The position numbers were made by a program, and so were the translations under genes. Source: CBDFKQ01 sp965248855 (GTDB taxonomy: Bacteria; Bacteroidota; Bacteroidia; Cytophagales; 172606-1). Taken from it: DNA of 64,000 nt. Shown in pieces: positions 35,540 through 45,284 of this stretch. How positions within the stretch are numbered: position 1 is the stretch's first letter; every line of letters starts with the position of its first letter. Under the pieces are notes generated by a model. That model was not told the origin of the DNA and did no database searches. It was given only the letters and a program-made list of their open reading frames with translations. The stretch lies in contig CBDFKQ010000014.1 of the NCBI GenBank assembly GCA_965248855.1, positions 1-64,000 of the forward strand, written 5' to 3'.

Positions 35540-36166
35540 TTAATTTATCTGTAATTTCTTTTCAGAGATGTTTTTCTCAACAACTTTTTTCCTCCAACTT
35601 AAATAGCCAACCACTGCAAGGATGAGATATATAATGTATAAACCGGCGGTAGGGTACTTTTCTCTTATCAAAAACATAGGAATATAAATAACATCTACCG
35701 CTATCCAAAATATCCAACTTTCCAACTTTTTCTTATTGGATAAGTATTGTGCTGCCACACTAAAGGCAGTATTAAAAGAATCCCAAAATGGTGCAGTAGC
35801 ATCAGTATAATTAACAAAATAATAGTAGGCAACTGCAGTAAAGCCTAATCCAAAAAATACTAATACCGACAATTCGGATATGGAAATATGTGTGATTTTT
35901 AATTCGGTTTTATTTTCTCCTCCGTATAACCATTGGTACCATCCCATCAATCCTAAAATAATAAACAAAATATTTAAACACATATCTGCATAAAATTTTG
36001 TTTTATAAAAAAACACTACATAAAAAGCGCAGGTAACTATTGCAAGCGGGAAAGACCAAATATTTTCTTTAACTATTAAATAAACACATATAAACCCTGT
36101 GAAGGCTCCCATTAACTCAATCCAATTTTTAGAAAAGTATTGAGGTAATATTTCAATAAATTGCAT
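35540..36166 (-). CDS. pnuC: PnuC nicotinamide riboside transporter
   Basis: This 208-residue protein has about seven membrane segments and the PnuC landmarks ENIWSFPLAIVTCAFYVVFF, GWYQWLYGG, and WDSFNTAFSVAAQYLSNKKK followed by WIFWIAVDVIYI. It imports nicotinamide riboside for NAD salvage. The NadR-like kinase follows 11 nt downstream and would trap the substrate as NMN. I see no riboswitch in the short upstream region. Confidence 0.92.
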   Translation of the reverse strand: MQFIEILPQYFSKNWIELMGAFTGFICVYLIVKENIWSFPLAIVTCAFYVVFFYKTKFYADMCLNILFIILGLMGWYQWLYGGENKTELKITHISISELSVLVFFGLGFTAVAYYYFVNYTDATAPFWDSFNTAFSVAAQYLSNKKKLESWIFWIAVDVIYIPMFLIREKYPTAGLYIIYLILAVVGYLSWRKKVVEKNISEKKLQIN

Positions 36167-36236
36167 AATTTCGCTAAAATTTAACTAATGTTCTTCATCG
36201 ACAGCTATAAAGATATACATTTTATAAATTTTATAT

Positions 36237-36803
36237 ATGAAAATGGATACCCAGACAGAACATTTTGAAATTTATGACCGTGATAATCAACCTTTACATT
36301 ATTCTAAACCTCGAAATCTTGTCCATATAGATGGTGACTGGCATAGAACGGTACAAATATTTGTTATAAACCAGCAGGAACAAATTCTTTGCAATTACAG
36401 AAGTAAGGAAAAAGATGTTTTCCCTTTATTTTGGGATTTAAGCATTGGAGGCCATCTTGCCCCCGGTGAATCGTATTTAAATGCTGCTGTCAGGGAAATT
36501 AATGAAGAAATAGGAATAAAAATTGAGCCGCATGAATTACGTTTCATCAGTCATTTTAGTATTGATGGTTTGGATGAAACTACTCAACACATTGATAGGG
36601 AACATGCTGCAATATTTTTATACAAAACCCATTTTACAACTGCAGATTTTCATTTTGCTGTGGACGAAATAGAAGCTATCGATTATTTTTCTTTTGAAGA
36701 AATCCGAAAAAGTTTGTTAAGTGATGTGCCTGCGATTCGTTTTATTCCTTTAAAAGAAACTTTCATTCAAATTTTAGCAAAAATTGAAGAATCGTTAAAT
36801 TGA
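36237..36803 (+). CDS. Nudix-domain protein (IDI-like)
   Basis: This 188-residue protein has a Nudix box in GGHLAPGESYLNAAVREINE followed by EIGI, with a normal REINEE core. The upstream NLVHIDGDWHRTVQIFVINQ and NYRSKEKDVFPLFWDLSIGG match the IDI/YfcD-like Nudix group found across bacteria. The true substrate is unknown. It shares a terminator with the convergent phoH-type gene. Confidence 0.85.
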   Translation: MKMDTQTEHFEIYDRDNQPLHYSKPRNLVHIDGDWHRTVQIFVINQQEQILCNYRSKEKDVFPLFWDLSIGGHLAPGESYLNAAVREINEEIGIKIEPHELRFISHFSIDGLDETTQHIDREHAAIFLYKTHFTTADFHFAVDEIEAIDYFSFEEIRKSLLSDVPAIRFIPLKETFIQILAKIEESLN

Positions 36804-36821
36804 GATTAAAAATAATTTTCT

Positions 36822-36863
36822 TTTTTTCGCCGTGTCAGGTGAAACACCCGACACGGCAAAAAA
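36822..36863. terminator. Bidirectional terminator between Nudix gene and phoH
   Basis: An 8-bp GC-rich stem GCCGTGTC / GACACGGC flanked by TTTTTT and AAAAAA, so it can act on both strands. Confidence 0.88.
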
Positions 36864-36867
36864 CCCG

Positions 36868-38232
36868 TTACAATAAAAAATTAGCCAAATTAGCCAACTC
36901 AGATCTTTCTCCTTTCTCCAAAGTTACATGTGCATAAAGCTCATGATTTTGAAGCCTGTCGATTAAATAAGATAAACCATTACTTTGAGTATCTAAGTAT
37001 GGAGTATCTATTTGATGAATATCTCCCGTAAAAATTATTTTTGTGTTTTCTCCTGCACGGGTAATAATGGTTTTTACTTCATGTGGGGTTAAATTCTGTG
37101 CCTCATCTACAATAAAACAAATATTTGATAAACTTCTCCCCCTTATATAGGCAAGTGGTTGCACCACCAATTTTTCTTTATTTATATAATCTGTAATTTT
37201 TTGGTATTCTTTATCATTTTCATCAAACTGACTTTGGATAAATTTTAAATTATCCCAAAGAGGCTCCATATATGGATTCAATTTTGATTTTATATCTCCC
37301 GGCAAATAACCGATATCTTTATTTGATAAAGGAACGATTGGCCTTGCCAAAAAGATTTGTCTGTAATTTTTAGAATCTTCCAAAGCACTTGCCAAAGCAA
37401 GCAATGTTTTTCCTGTTCCGGCAACACCTTGAATGGTTACAAGCTTAATTTGCTGGTTCATTACCGCATGAATTGCAAATGTTTGCTCGGCGTTGCGGGG
37501 TTTAATACCATAAACTACTTTTTTCTCTACTTTTTCAACTTTGCCTTCGGCAGAGTTAAAATAAGCAAGAACCGAGTTTTTAACACTTTTTAAAATAAAA
37601 TAATGATTTACAAGTGGTTTTTCATTCGAATCCCAAATTTTATTCACATCACATGAGCCTTTTTCGTAGATTTCTGCTACTATTTCCGGTTCTACATCAA
37701 GGGTTGTTTTCCCTGTGTATAGTGTGTTGATGTTTCGAATTTTTCCTGTTTCATAATCTTCCGCCAATAAATTTAATGCCTTGGCTTTCAACCTTAAATT
37801 AATATCTTTTGTAACAAGTACTACTTTTTTATCCGGCATTTCCTCTTTTAAGCACAATGCAGAATTTAAAATTCTGTGATCTGCAATAAATTCGCCAAAA
37901 ACACTTTCTGCATCGAATTGAGTATTAAATGTTTTGGTATTCATAATTACCTTAAAAGCACCTTTTGTTGGGCCGTTTAAAGGAATCCAATCCTGCAACA
38001 TATTTTCTCCGGAAATTTTATCAACAAAACGAATAAACTCCCTGGCTTCGAAATTTTTTGTGTCGTTCCCTTTTTTAAAATTGTCAAGCTCTTCTAAAAC
38101 TGTGATAGGAATTGCTACATCATGCTCCTGAAAATTATTAATTGAATTGTGATCATAAAGTATAACAGAGGTATCTAATACAAAGATTTTTTTTTCTTTC
38201 GTTTCAGGATTTGTTTTTGTGATTTTAGCCAT
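36868..38232 (-). CDS. PhoH-family ATPase with N-terminal PIN domain
   Basis: This 454-residue protein begins with a PIN RNase domain (KKIFVLDTSVILYDHNSINN with the first acidic residue, then VAIPITVLEELDNFKKGNDT and DHRILNSALCL) and ends with a PhoH ATPase (GVAGTGKTLLALASALEDSK P-loop, then FLARPIVPLSNKDIGYLPGD and FIVDEAQNLTPHEVKTI). The order PIN-PhoH matches PhoH2-type proteins, which act as RNA helicases/RNases and have been discussed as toxin-like modules. The length is normal. Confidence 0.93.
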   Translation of the reverse strand: MAKITKTNPETKEKKIFVLDTSVILYDHNSINNFQEHDVAIPITVLEELDNFKKGNDTKNFEAREFIRFVDKISGENMLQDWIPLNGPTKGAFKVIMNTKTFNTQFDAESVFGEFIADHRILNSALCLKEEMPDKKVVLVTKDINLRLKAKALNLLAEDYETGKIRNINTLYTGKTTLDVEPEIVAEIYEKGSCDVNKIWDSNEKPLVNHYFILKSVKNSVLAYFNSAEGKVEKVEKKVVYGIKPRNAEQTFAIHAVMNQQIKLVTIQGVAGTGKTLLALASALEDSKNYRQIFLARPIVPLSNKDIGYLPGDIKSKLNPYMEPLWDNLKFIQSQFDENDKEYQKITDYINKEKLVVQPLAYIRGRSLSNICFIVDEAQNLTPHEVKTIITRAGENTKIIFTGDIHQIDTPYLDTQSNGLSYLIDRLQNHELYAHVTLEKGERSELANLANFLL

Positions 38233-38420
38233 AAAAATGAATACGTAATTATTTTAAATTTGAAGGTAAACGAAAGTTAATAGAATAGTAAGCAGAGTAG
38301 AAAAACAAATAATAAAGTACATGAAAAATAAAAAAGATGACTTCATTATTTTTACTTCGCTGTCGGTTAAGGTAATGTTTTATCTTGATTAACTCAATTA
38401 AAAATGTTCCATATAATTGT

Positions 38421-39659
38421 TTACCCTTTTGCTAAATAATATAAGGTAGAACTGTTTTCTTGTCTTAAAATTTTCTTTGCCTCAAAATTTACCTCTTCGG
38501 CAGTAACTGATTGCATTTTTGCAGATTCCTCATTCACTAAGTCCGGAGCACCTAAACATGCATAATAAGCTAAATTCATTGCTCTGTTCAGCACCTCAAC
38601 TTCCGAGAAAACCAAAGTACTTTCCGCCTGATTTTTCACTTTTTGTAATTCTTCTTCCGGCACAGGATAGTTTACTACTCTATCAATAATTTCTTCAATA
38701 GCAGTTTCACCATCTTTTATATCTATTCCTTTATTTAAAGTCCCTTGAACGATTAGTAAACCCGGATCGGAAGAGCCTGTTGAGTAAGAAGCAATGGAAT
38801 TAAATAATCTTTTTTCCTGAACCAATTCGCGATGCAAACGAGATGATTTACTTCTACCCAATACATCGCCCAATAAATCTGCAGCATAATAACTTTTATC
38901 CAAGCGTGCCGGGCCATGATAAACTTTATAAATCGCATCAAGTGGCACATTTGCTTCTATAGTTTCAGTCCTTGATTTTGTCTGAACTAATTCCTGAGGA
39001 ATATTTCTAACATAATTTTTTCCCGGAGGTATCGGTTCAAACCATTTTTTACATAAAACCTTTATCTTTCCCGGCGAAACATCCCCCGCTACTACAAGTA
39101 TTGCATTGTTTGGCAAATAATATTTATAAAAAAAATCTTTTACGTCATTAAGGGTTGCGTTTTCGATATGCGAAATATCTTTACCAATGGTAGCCCACTT
39201 ATATGAATGATTTTTGTATGCCAAAGGGCGAAGTTTAAGCCACACATCTCCATAAGGTTGGTTTAAATACCTTTGTTTAAACTCTTCTATTACTACTTTT
39301 TGTTGAATTTCCAACACATGGGGGTCGAAGGAAAGGCCGAGCATTCGATCCGATTCCAACCAAAAAGCAGTTTCAATATTTGCAGCTGGCAGGGTGATAT
39401 AATAATTTGTAATATCCGGTGAAGTGAAAGCGTTATTTTCTCCGCCTACAACTTGCAAAGCTTCATCATACGACTCCACATTTTTACTCCCGCCAAACAT
39501 TAAATGTTCAAACAAATGCGCAAAACCTGTTTTATTCTCATCCTCATCTCTTGAGCCTACATTATAAAGAATATTAACAGCAGCAATAGGTGTACTGTGA
39601 TCTTCGTGAACGTAAACTTGTAAACCATTATCCAGAGTAAAATTTTGATATAGAATCAT
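38421..39659 (-). CDS. M16-family (insulinase-like) zinc peptidase
   Basis: This 412-residue peptidase has the inverted zinc motif HLFEH (family HxxEH) in KTGFAHLFEHLMFGGSKNVE (about residues 43-62), with the downstream glutamate in the IEEFKQRYLNQPYGDV region. The C-terminal half is the second M16 domain. Members of about this size often work as pairs; no partner is adjacent. The first residues show no obvious signal peptide. Confidence 0.9.
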   Translation of the reverse strand: MILYQNFTLDNGLQVYVHEDHSTPIAAVNILYNVGSRDEDENKTGFAHLFEHLMFGGSKNVESYDEALQVVGGENNAFTSPDITNYYITLPAANIETAFWLESDRMLGLSFDPHVLEIQQKVVIEEFKQRYLNQPYGDVWLKLRPLAYKNHSYKWATIGKDISHIENATLNDVKDFFYKYYLPNNAILVVAGDVSPGKIKVLCKKWFEPIPPGKNYVRNIPQELVQTKSRTETIEANVPLDAIYKVYHGPARLDKSYYAADLLGDVLGRSKSSRLHRELVQEKRLFNSIASYSTGSSDPGLLIVQGTLNKGIDIKDGETAIEEIIDRVVNYPVPEEELQKVKNQAESTLVFSEVEVLNRAMNLAYYACLGAPDLVNEESAKMQSVTAEEVNFEAKKILRQENSSTLYYLAKG

Positions 39660-40040
39660 TTTCTTAAAATACTTTTGGTAAAAATATCTTCAAATTTGTA
39701 ATAAATAACAAAAAAATTAAAATTGTAATTGCAAATAATAATATTCTGATTGTAAACAGCCTTGTTGTGAAAACAAAATTTATTGTCTTTTCGATTTTAT
39801 TTTTTCGTACAACATTTTTAATATGCAGGCTCTGTATGTTGATCCGTTTTAAAGGCAATTCAAATCTGCAAAATCTTCATTTTTTCTATATGCGTTTTAA
39901 ATAAGATTGGTTTTTTTATAATTTTTATAACCTGAATAATAAAAATTAAATCATTATTATTTTTTAAATTCATGTTTTATAAATATAATTTCTTGAAAAT
40001 ATTAAAAATATATTTATAATTGCATTAAAATGTAAATGTT
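39660..40040. other. Intergenic region, doubtful 64-residue frame
   Basis: Divergent gap upstream of the M16 gene. A 64-codon minus-strand frame (39664-39858) with one hydrophobic stretch (IRILLFAITILIFLLFI) exists, but AT-rich sequence produces such frames easily and I do not accept it. No repeat found. Confidence 0.35.
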
Positions 40041-40088
40041 CTGAAAAAACTAATCTCCATAGTATTAATTGCACTGCTTGCATATAAC

Positions 40089-40607
40089 ATGTTGGGCTAC
40101 TATGGTATTTTTATTTATAGAGAGTTTGCGTTAAAAGCAAGTATTAATTATACCCTCGATTACAGTAAAATTTCGGATGATAAATTATTTTTGGTAAAAA
40201 TTTCTAACCCACTCTATCATCAAATTGACAGGCCGGAGTTAAGAACGGAAGGAGAGATAGAACATGAAGGAAAATTTTATACTGTGGTTAAACAAAAGTT
40301 GGCCGATGATACACTTTATGTTTATTTTATAAATAACATAGAAAAGGAAAAATTATATAATGAATTATCCATTCACAATGATGTGCATGTAACAGATAAG
40401 GCAACTAAGAGCAAAAAAACCGAAAATTTGCTTCAAGGCTTTATAAAAGAATATCTTCCGTTTGTTATATCAAATTTCATTTTAAAAGCATATAAAATTG
40501 AATCGTTAACTGCACTGTTTACCCGTTTTAATATTTTAATTTCTAACCCTGCTTTATCTATACATACTCCTCCTCCCGAGTTCGCCTGGATTTATCAGGA
40601 TGTATAA
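40089..40607 (+). CDS. Hypothetical membrane-anchored protein of a Bacteroidota family
   Basis: This 172-residue protein resembles a small Bacteroidota family seen near outer-membrane genes (GEIEHEGKFYTVVKQKLADD, TLYVYFINN). The frame is open upstream to about 40029, reading LKKLISIVLIALLAYNMLGY from a CTG at 40041, which looks like the true membrane anchor. No ATG, GTG or TTG occurs there, so the start is either CTG at 40041, a lost start codon, or the ATG at 40089. It precedes the outer-membrane cluster on the same strand. Confidence 0.6.
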   Translation: MLGYYGIFIYREFALKASINYTLDYSKISDDKLFLVKISNPLYHQIDRPELRTEGEIEHEGKFYTVVKQKLADDTLYVYFINNIEKEKLYNELSIHNDVHVTDKATKSKKTENLLQGFIKEYLPFVISNFILKAYKIESLTALFTRFNILISNPALSIHTPPPEFAWIYQDV

Positions 40608-40790
40608 TTTAAAGTATTGCTTTTTTAAAGTAACACCGGTTTTATAATGTATGAATCAGAATGAATTAATCTTCATTTCTGATAAACATAATGTTTCTAC
40701 AGTTTTCCTGATAAATAAAATCAATTATCAAACCCGGCTACTATTGGAGCCTGAGGTAAAATATTTGTATCATTTTTATATTTATAAATC

Positions 40791-41919
40791 ATGAAAAAAG
40801 TTTTATTTTATACAATCATCATTTTATTTCTCAATATAGAAAATTCATTTTCACAAGGCTGCGTAGCCATTAGGCAATACTCCGTGTTTGCAACATGAAT
40901 GGTACAGGGTCTGCAATAATGAATAAAGGACAATATCAAGTAAGTACTTCATTTCAGATATTTTAAATCTTATAAACATTTTGTAGGTACTGATGAGCAA
41001 AAAGCAAAGAGTAGCATTAGGCAAGCAATGTAATTAACAACTCTTATGCTATTAGATATTCACTCTTAACTTATGCATTTACCAAAAGGCTTAAATGTTA
41101 ACGGCTTACTCTTACCTTTTGTTTACTATAACACGATCTTCCTCTTTATGAACATGCAAACCTTCGGCCGTTTTACTACTTCTTCAAAAGGAATAGGTGA
41201 TGCTAAGAATTGGAGCAAGTTATTGGATGTTTAATCCCGAAAAAAATCAAAATGGAAACCTTAGCTTTAGGGCTTTCAACTTTAAAATTACCAACAGGAA
41301 ATTGGAATGCACAAGATCAGTTTCATGCAAAAGATGGTCAAAAACAAATTACCCATGCAGTTGACCAATCCATTCCAACCCGGAGATGGGGGAGTAGGTT
41401 TTTCCATAGATGTTCAAGGATTTAGAAAAATCAGTGATCATTTTTATTGTGTACGGCAATGCTTTTTATCTATTTAATCCTCGTGAAACCAATGGAACCA
41501 AGAGAATATATCTCACCTACAGGAAAAGCTTCAATCCTTATAACAACTGAATATTCTGTTCCGGATCAATATTTGGCAAGGCTAGGAGCGATAAGCTATT
41601 CAAGTCCTATTCAAAGATTTATCGTTTTCAGCCTTAGGTGGAAGATTAGAATGGATCCTGCCATCAAAGGATCTGATTGGCGAGAAGTGGATGGCTTTCG
41701 TCGCCCGGGATACATCGAATCTCAGTTGAGCCTGGGAGTAAATTACATGATTAGGCAAAACAAATTCTTCGCACTTCACAGTCTACCGATTGCAATAGTA
41801 CGAAACAGAACGTTCAAAGCGTAGCGGATAAAGCATGCTACACCCCACAAGGTCATGGAGATGCTGCCTTTGCAGATTATTCGATTAATATTGGTATATC
41901 GCATCGCTTTGGTAATTAA
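40791..41919 (+). pseudogene. Decayed outer-membrane (transporter-like) gene with many frameshifts
   Basis: The gene starts with a signal peptide (MKKVLFYTIIILFLNIENSF, then SQGCVAIRQYS). Recognisable segments of one protein then appear in different frames: GTGSAIMNKGQYQVSTSF, YWMFNPEKNQNGNL, ALGLSTLKLPTGNWNAQDQ, EYSVPDQYLARLGA, and finally GDAAFADYSINIGISHRF with a TAA at 41917-41919. At least five frame changes and internal stops separate them, so it is a pseudogene. It heads the cluster 41942-45062, whose first gene encodes another outer-membrane protein. Confidence 0.8.
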
Positions 41920-41941
41920 TAAATCACAACAAACAAAAAAA

Positions 41942-42913
41942 ATGAAAACACTTTTAATTTTTTTAAAAAACAGAAAACCAATATTATTTTTTCTTTTTAT
42001 TTCCATAAGTTCCTTCGCTCAAATGCCCAACGATGGCCTTATGATGAGTAAAGGATATATCTGTAATGTTTTAAATTATTCACACAACAGTTGGAATCAA
42101 TATTGGGAAGGCTCGTATAAAAGGGAGAATGCGAACATTGGTACATTTACCAACCAAAATGTAATGTTCATGAGCGCTTATGGAATTACAAATAAAATTA
42201 ATTTTATGATTGGCCTGCCTTATGTGTGGACGAAGGCAAGCGCAGGCCAGTTTGCAGGTCGGAAAGGTTTTCAGGATTTATCGCTTTGGTTGAAGGTAAA
42301 AGCACTTAAAGTAGATGTTCCTTTAGGTACATTTTCTATTATGCTAACTGCCGGGGCTTCAACTCCGGTAAGCAATTATATTCCCGATGAAATGCCTTAC
42401 TCTATTGGCAACAGGTCAAAAACCGTTTCGGGCAGATTAATTGCTTATTATAAAACCGAAAAAGGTTTTTATGCAACTGCTCAATCAGGATATATTTATA
42501 GAAACAATATTAATATAGCTCGGGATGCTTATCAGTTTGACGGAAAGATATTAAATACAAATCAGGTTCAAATCCCCAATGTAATTGATGTATCAGGCAG
42601 ATTGGGTTTTTTGAATGATAATATTCAAACGGAAATTTTTTTAGATCGATATATCGGTTTAAGTGGTGATAATATTCGCAGGAATGACATGCCGTTTCCA
42701 ACAAATGCTATGTCCGCCACCACTTATGGAGCATTTGGTAAATACACTTTTATAACGGAAAAGTTGGGTGAATTTTCTGTTACTGCACAAATAAGTCGCG
42801 TATTGGTTGGTGCAAACGTAGGGCAAACAACAAGTATAACACTTGGCATTCAACATGCATTCAGGTTAATTAAATCAAAAGAAACAGCAGCAACCCCAAT
42901 AGATAAAAAATAA
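41942..42913 (+). CDS. Outer-membrane transporter-like protein
   Basis: This 323-residue protein begins MKTLLIFLKNRKPILFFLFI, a signal peptide ending SSFAQ, and continues with beta-barrel-like sequence (YKRENANIGTFTNQNVMFMS and AYGITNKINFMIGLPYVWTK, ending LGIQHAFRL). The longer open frame starts inside the pseudogene tail, so ATG 41942 is preferred. It is 4 nt from the AhpD-like gene downstream, so they are almost certainly co-transcribed. Cargo is unknown. Confidence 0.75.
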   Translation: MKTLLIFLKNRKPILFFLFISISSFAQMPNDGLMMSKGYICNVLNYSHNSWNQYWEGSYKRENANIGTFTNQNVMFMSAYGITNKINFMIGLPYVWTKASAGQFAGRKGFQDLSLWLKVKALKVDVPLGTFSIMLTAGASTPVSNYIPDEMPYSIGNRSKTVSGRLIAYYKTEKGFYATAQSGYIYRNNINIARDAYQFDGKILNTNQVQIPNVIDVSGRLGFLNDNIQTEIFLDRYIGLSGDNIRRNDMPFPTNAMSATTYGAFGKYTFITEKLGEFSVTAQISRVLVGANVGQTTSITLGIQHAFRLIKSKETAATPIDKK

Positions 42914-42917
42914 ATAC

Positions 42918-43457
42918 ATGGCACATATAAAATTATTAAATGAAGAATTACCGGGTATTATTGGTTTAATGAACTACAGACCGGAAACCGCAAAACCTTT
43001 AAATGAGCTGGCAGAAATATTACTTAGAGGTGATTCTACACTTACAAGTGGTGAAAGGGAAATTATTGCATCTTACGTCTCTCACAAAAACGAATGCCAT
43101 TTTTGCCATACTTCACATGGAGCTGCTGCAGTTGCACATTTAGGCACCGGGCTAAGTTTTATAGATGATATTAAAAATAATTTTGTAAATACACACATCA
43201 GCAAAAAACTTCGTAACCTTTTAAACATTGCCGATAAAGTTCGAATTTTAGGAAACAAAGTAACGGCAGATGATGTTCAGAACGCTAAAAATGAAGGTGC
43301 CACCGATAAAGAAATACATGATACTGTACTTATTGCTGCTGCGTTTTGTATGTATAACAGGTATGTGGATGGATTAGGAACCTGGAGTATGCCTGATAAT
43401 GAACAATATAAAGAAGTTGGAGAAAAACTGGCACACGAAGGTTATCTTTCTTTTTAA
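42918..43457 (+). CDS. AhpD-like carboxymuconolactone-decarboxylase-family protein
   Basis: This 179-residue protein has the AhpD-type motif C-x2-C-x3-H as NECHFCHTSHGAA (C60, C63, H67), and the helical ALF-like segment REIIASYVSHKN before it. The family includes peroxide-reducing AhpD proteins and peroxidase-related proteins. It sits between the outer-membrane protein and the PAP2-like protein, suggesting a shared oxidative or envelope pathway, but no such pathway is proven. Confidence 0.88.
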   Translation: MAHIKLLNEELPGIIGLMNYRPETAKPLNELAEILLRGDSTLTSGEREIIASYVSHKNECHFCHTSHGAAAVAHLGTGLSFIDDIKNNFVNTHISKKLRNLLNIADKVRILGNKVTADDVQNAKNEGATDKEIHDTVLIAAAFCMYNRYVDGLGTWSMPDNEQYKEVGEKLAHEGYLSF

Positions 43458-43499
43458 AATTAAAAAAACATTTTTAGCAAAAGAATTTACATTTATATT

Positions 43500-45062
43500 A
43501 TGAAAAAGAATATTAATTATTTTAAAATTATTGGTGTTTGCATTTCTATTTTAACATCCATAATTTTATTTAACTCCTGTAGCAAGAAACTGGATTTGCC
43601 GGAATATAATGCTTATTCACCAACAAGCTTAGACCCTACAGGTGGCAATTGGAAAACATATGTAATTGCAAGTGGGAACAATTTTAACGTTCCCACTCCC
43701 TCCGATCCTTCATCAGCTGATTATTTAAAAGAAATACAATCTCTTAAAACCATTCAATCACAATTAACGGACGATCAAAAAAATGCTGTCAGCTATTGGA
43801 GTGTAGGTGGTGTTTTTAGGTGGAATGAAATAGCTAGGGAAATTGCGGCTAAATACAATTTACCGCCTCAACAAAATCCGGATGGAACATATCCGGTTCC
43901 CGATGCCAATAACCCATTCAATTATCCAAAATTTCCATTTGCAAATCCTCCTTATACAGCGCGGGCTTTTGCGTATTTGGCAGTCGCTCAATATGATGCA
44001 TTGGTTGCCGCATGGAATTATAAATTTAAATATAATCGACCTGCGCCCTATAAAAACGATAATTCAATTCACGCCTCGGTTCCGATTACCGACTTACCTT
44101 CCTATCCATCCGAAGATGCTGTTATTGCCAGAGTTTCGGTTAATATTTTAAAGAAAATGTTCCCTTGTGAAGCTGAATATTTAGAACAGAAAGCTCTGGA
44201 ACATTCAAACTCCAGGTTATGGGCCAGTGCCAATGTACAAAGTGATTTGGCAATAGGTGATACTTTAGGCCGATTAATTGCAGCTAAAGTTTTAGCCCGT
44301 GCAAAAACAGATGGAATGGGAAGTGCCAACAACCAATTAAAAGTGGATAGTTTAAGAACTTCTGCTTCAACCAGGTGGCAAACATCATTGTGGGAAAGTT
44401 TGGAATCTCCTAAACGTCCTCCCATGTTACCCATATATGGAAATGTAAAAAATTGGAATTTCAATGCCGCTCAAAAAATAGTATTACGGCCTCCTGCACC
44501 TCCTGCCTTAGAAAGTGATCAATTTAAAAAAGATTTGGAAGAACTTAAGGGATATTCAAAAAACTTGAGCAGCGACCAATACAGAATTGCATCATACTGG
44601 TCTGATGGTGCTGGCAGCTATACCCCTCCCGGACACTGGAACAGGGAAGCAGCAAATTTATGTTATAAAAATAAATTCAGTGAAATCAGAACTGCACGAA
44701 CAATGGCCTTATTAGGTACTGCAGTTATGGATGCCGGTGTTTGTTGCTGGGATACAAAATATTTTTATTTCGTTCCAAGGCCATCGCAAGTTGATCCTTC
44801 TATAAAAACAACTATTGGTGTACCAAACTTTCCCTCTTATACTTCCGGTCATTCTACATTTTCAGGTGCCGGAGCATCTGTATTATCATATATATTTCCT
44901 GATCAAACCGACGCATTAAATGCAAAAGCATCAGAAGCATCGATATCAAGAATATATGGTTGTATTCATTATAGATTTGATTGCGATGAAGGTTTAAAAT
45001 GTGGCAAAAATATTGGGCAATTCAGTGTATTGAGAGGTCAAAATGATGGTTCAGGATTATAA
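43500..45062 (+). CDS. PAP2 / vanadium-haloperoxidase-like lipoprotein
   Basis: This 520-residue protein begins with a lipoprotein signal (ILTSIILFNSCSKK). It has the PAP2/haloperoxidase motifs near its end: FYFVPRPSQ, PNFPSYTSGHSTFSGAGAS and SISRIYGCIHYRFDCDEG. These correspond to the conserved phosphate- or vanadate-binding K...RP, SGH and R...H residues. The first half repeats related helical elements. Members act as acid phosphatases or haloperoxidases. A strong terminator follows. Confidence 0.85.
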   Translation: MKKNINYFKIIGVCISILTSIILFNSCSKKLDLPEYNAYSPTSLDPTGGNWKTYVIASGNNFNVPTPSDPSSADYLKEIQSLKTIQSQLTDDQKNAVSYWSVGGVFRWNEIAREIAAKYNLPPQQNPDGTYPVPDANNPFNYPKFPFANPPYTARAFAYLAVAQYDALVAAWNYKFKYNRPAPYKNDNSIHASVPITDLPSYPSEDAVIARVSVNILKKMFPCEAEYLEQKALEHSNSRLWASANVQSDLAIGDTLGRLIAAKVLARAKTDGMGSANNQLKVDSLRTSASTRWQTSLWESLESPKRPPMLPIYGNVKNWNFNAAQKIVLRPPAPPALESDQFKKDLEELKGYSKNLSSDQYRIASYWSDGAGSYTPPGHWNREAANLCYKNKFSEIRTARTMALLGTAVMDAGVCCWDTKYFYFVPRPSQVDPSIKTTIGVPNFPSYTSGHSTFSGAGASVLSYIFPDQTDALNAKASEASISRIYGCIHYRFDCDEGLKCGKNIGQFSVLRGQNDGSGL

Positions 45063-45078
45063 AATCTATTATTAACAT

Positions 45079-45114
45079 AAAAAACCTCTCTATTTAATTA
45101 TGGAGAGGTTTTTT
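45079..45114 (+). terminator. Terminator of the outer-membrane/PAP2 cluster
   Basis: A stem AAAAAACCTCTC / GAGAGGTTTTTT with a 12-nt loop and terminal T run, about 17 bp after the PAP2-like stop. Confidence 0.9.
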
Positions 45115-45284
45115 ATTAATTTATTCAAAGCATAATAAGCACCTGCGGCTCAATATTATTTTAAAAGATGAAGATATAAACTTGGCTTTGTCGTCGGCTG
45201 GAACTGTTACTGATAGCGAACATCAGCCCAAGTTAACAACGTCATGCCCTATTTGCATCAATACTTTGTTAGCGGCTGGTATTT

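Noticed and set aside
36868..38232. PhoH2 toxin-antitoxin operon
   Set aside because: The PIN-PhoH protein has no small antitoxin ORF directly upstream; it is a single-gene unit ending at a shared terminator.
39664..39858. 64-codon minus-strand frame upstream of the M16 peptidase
   Set aside because: It is basic and hydrophobic with no recognisable family, in AT-rich divergent intergenic sequence where such frames arise by chance.
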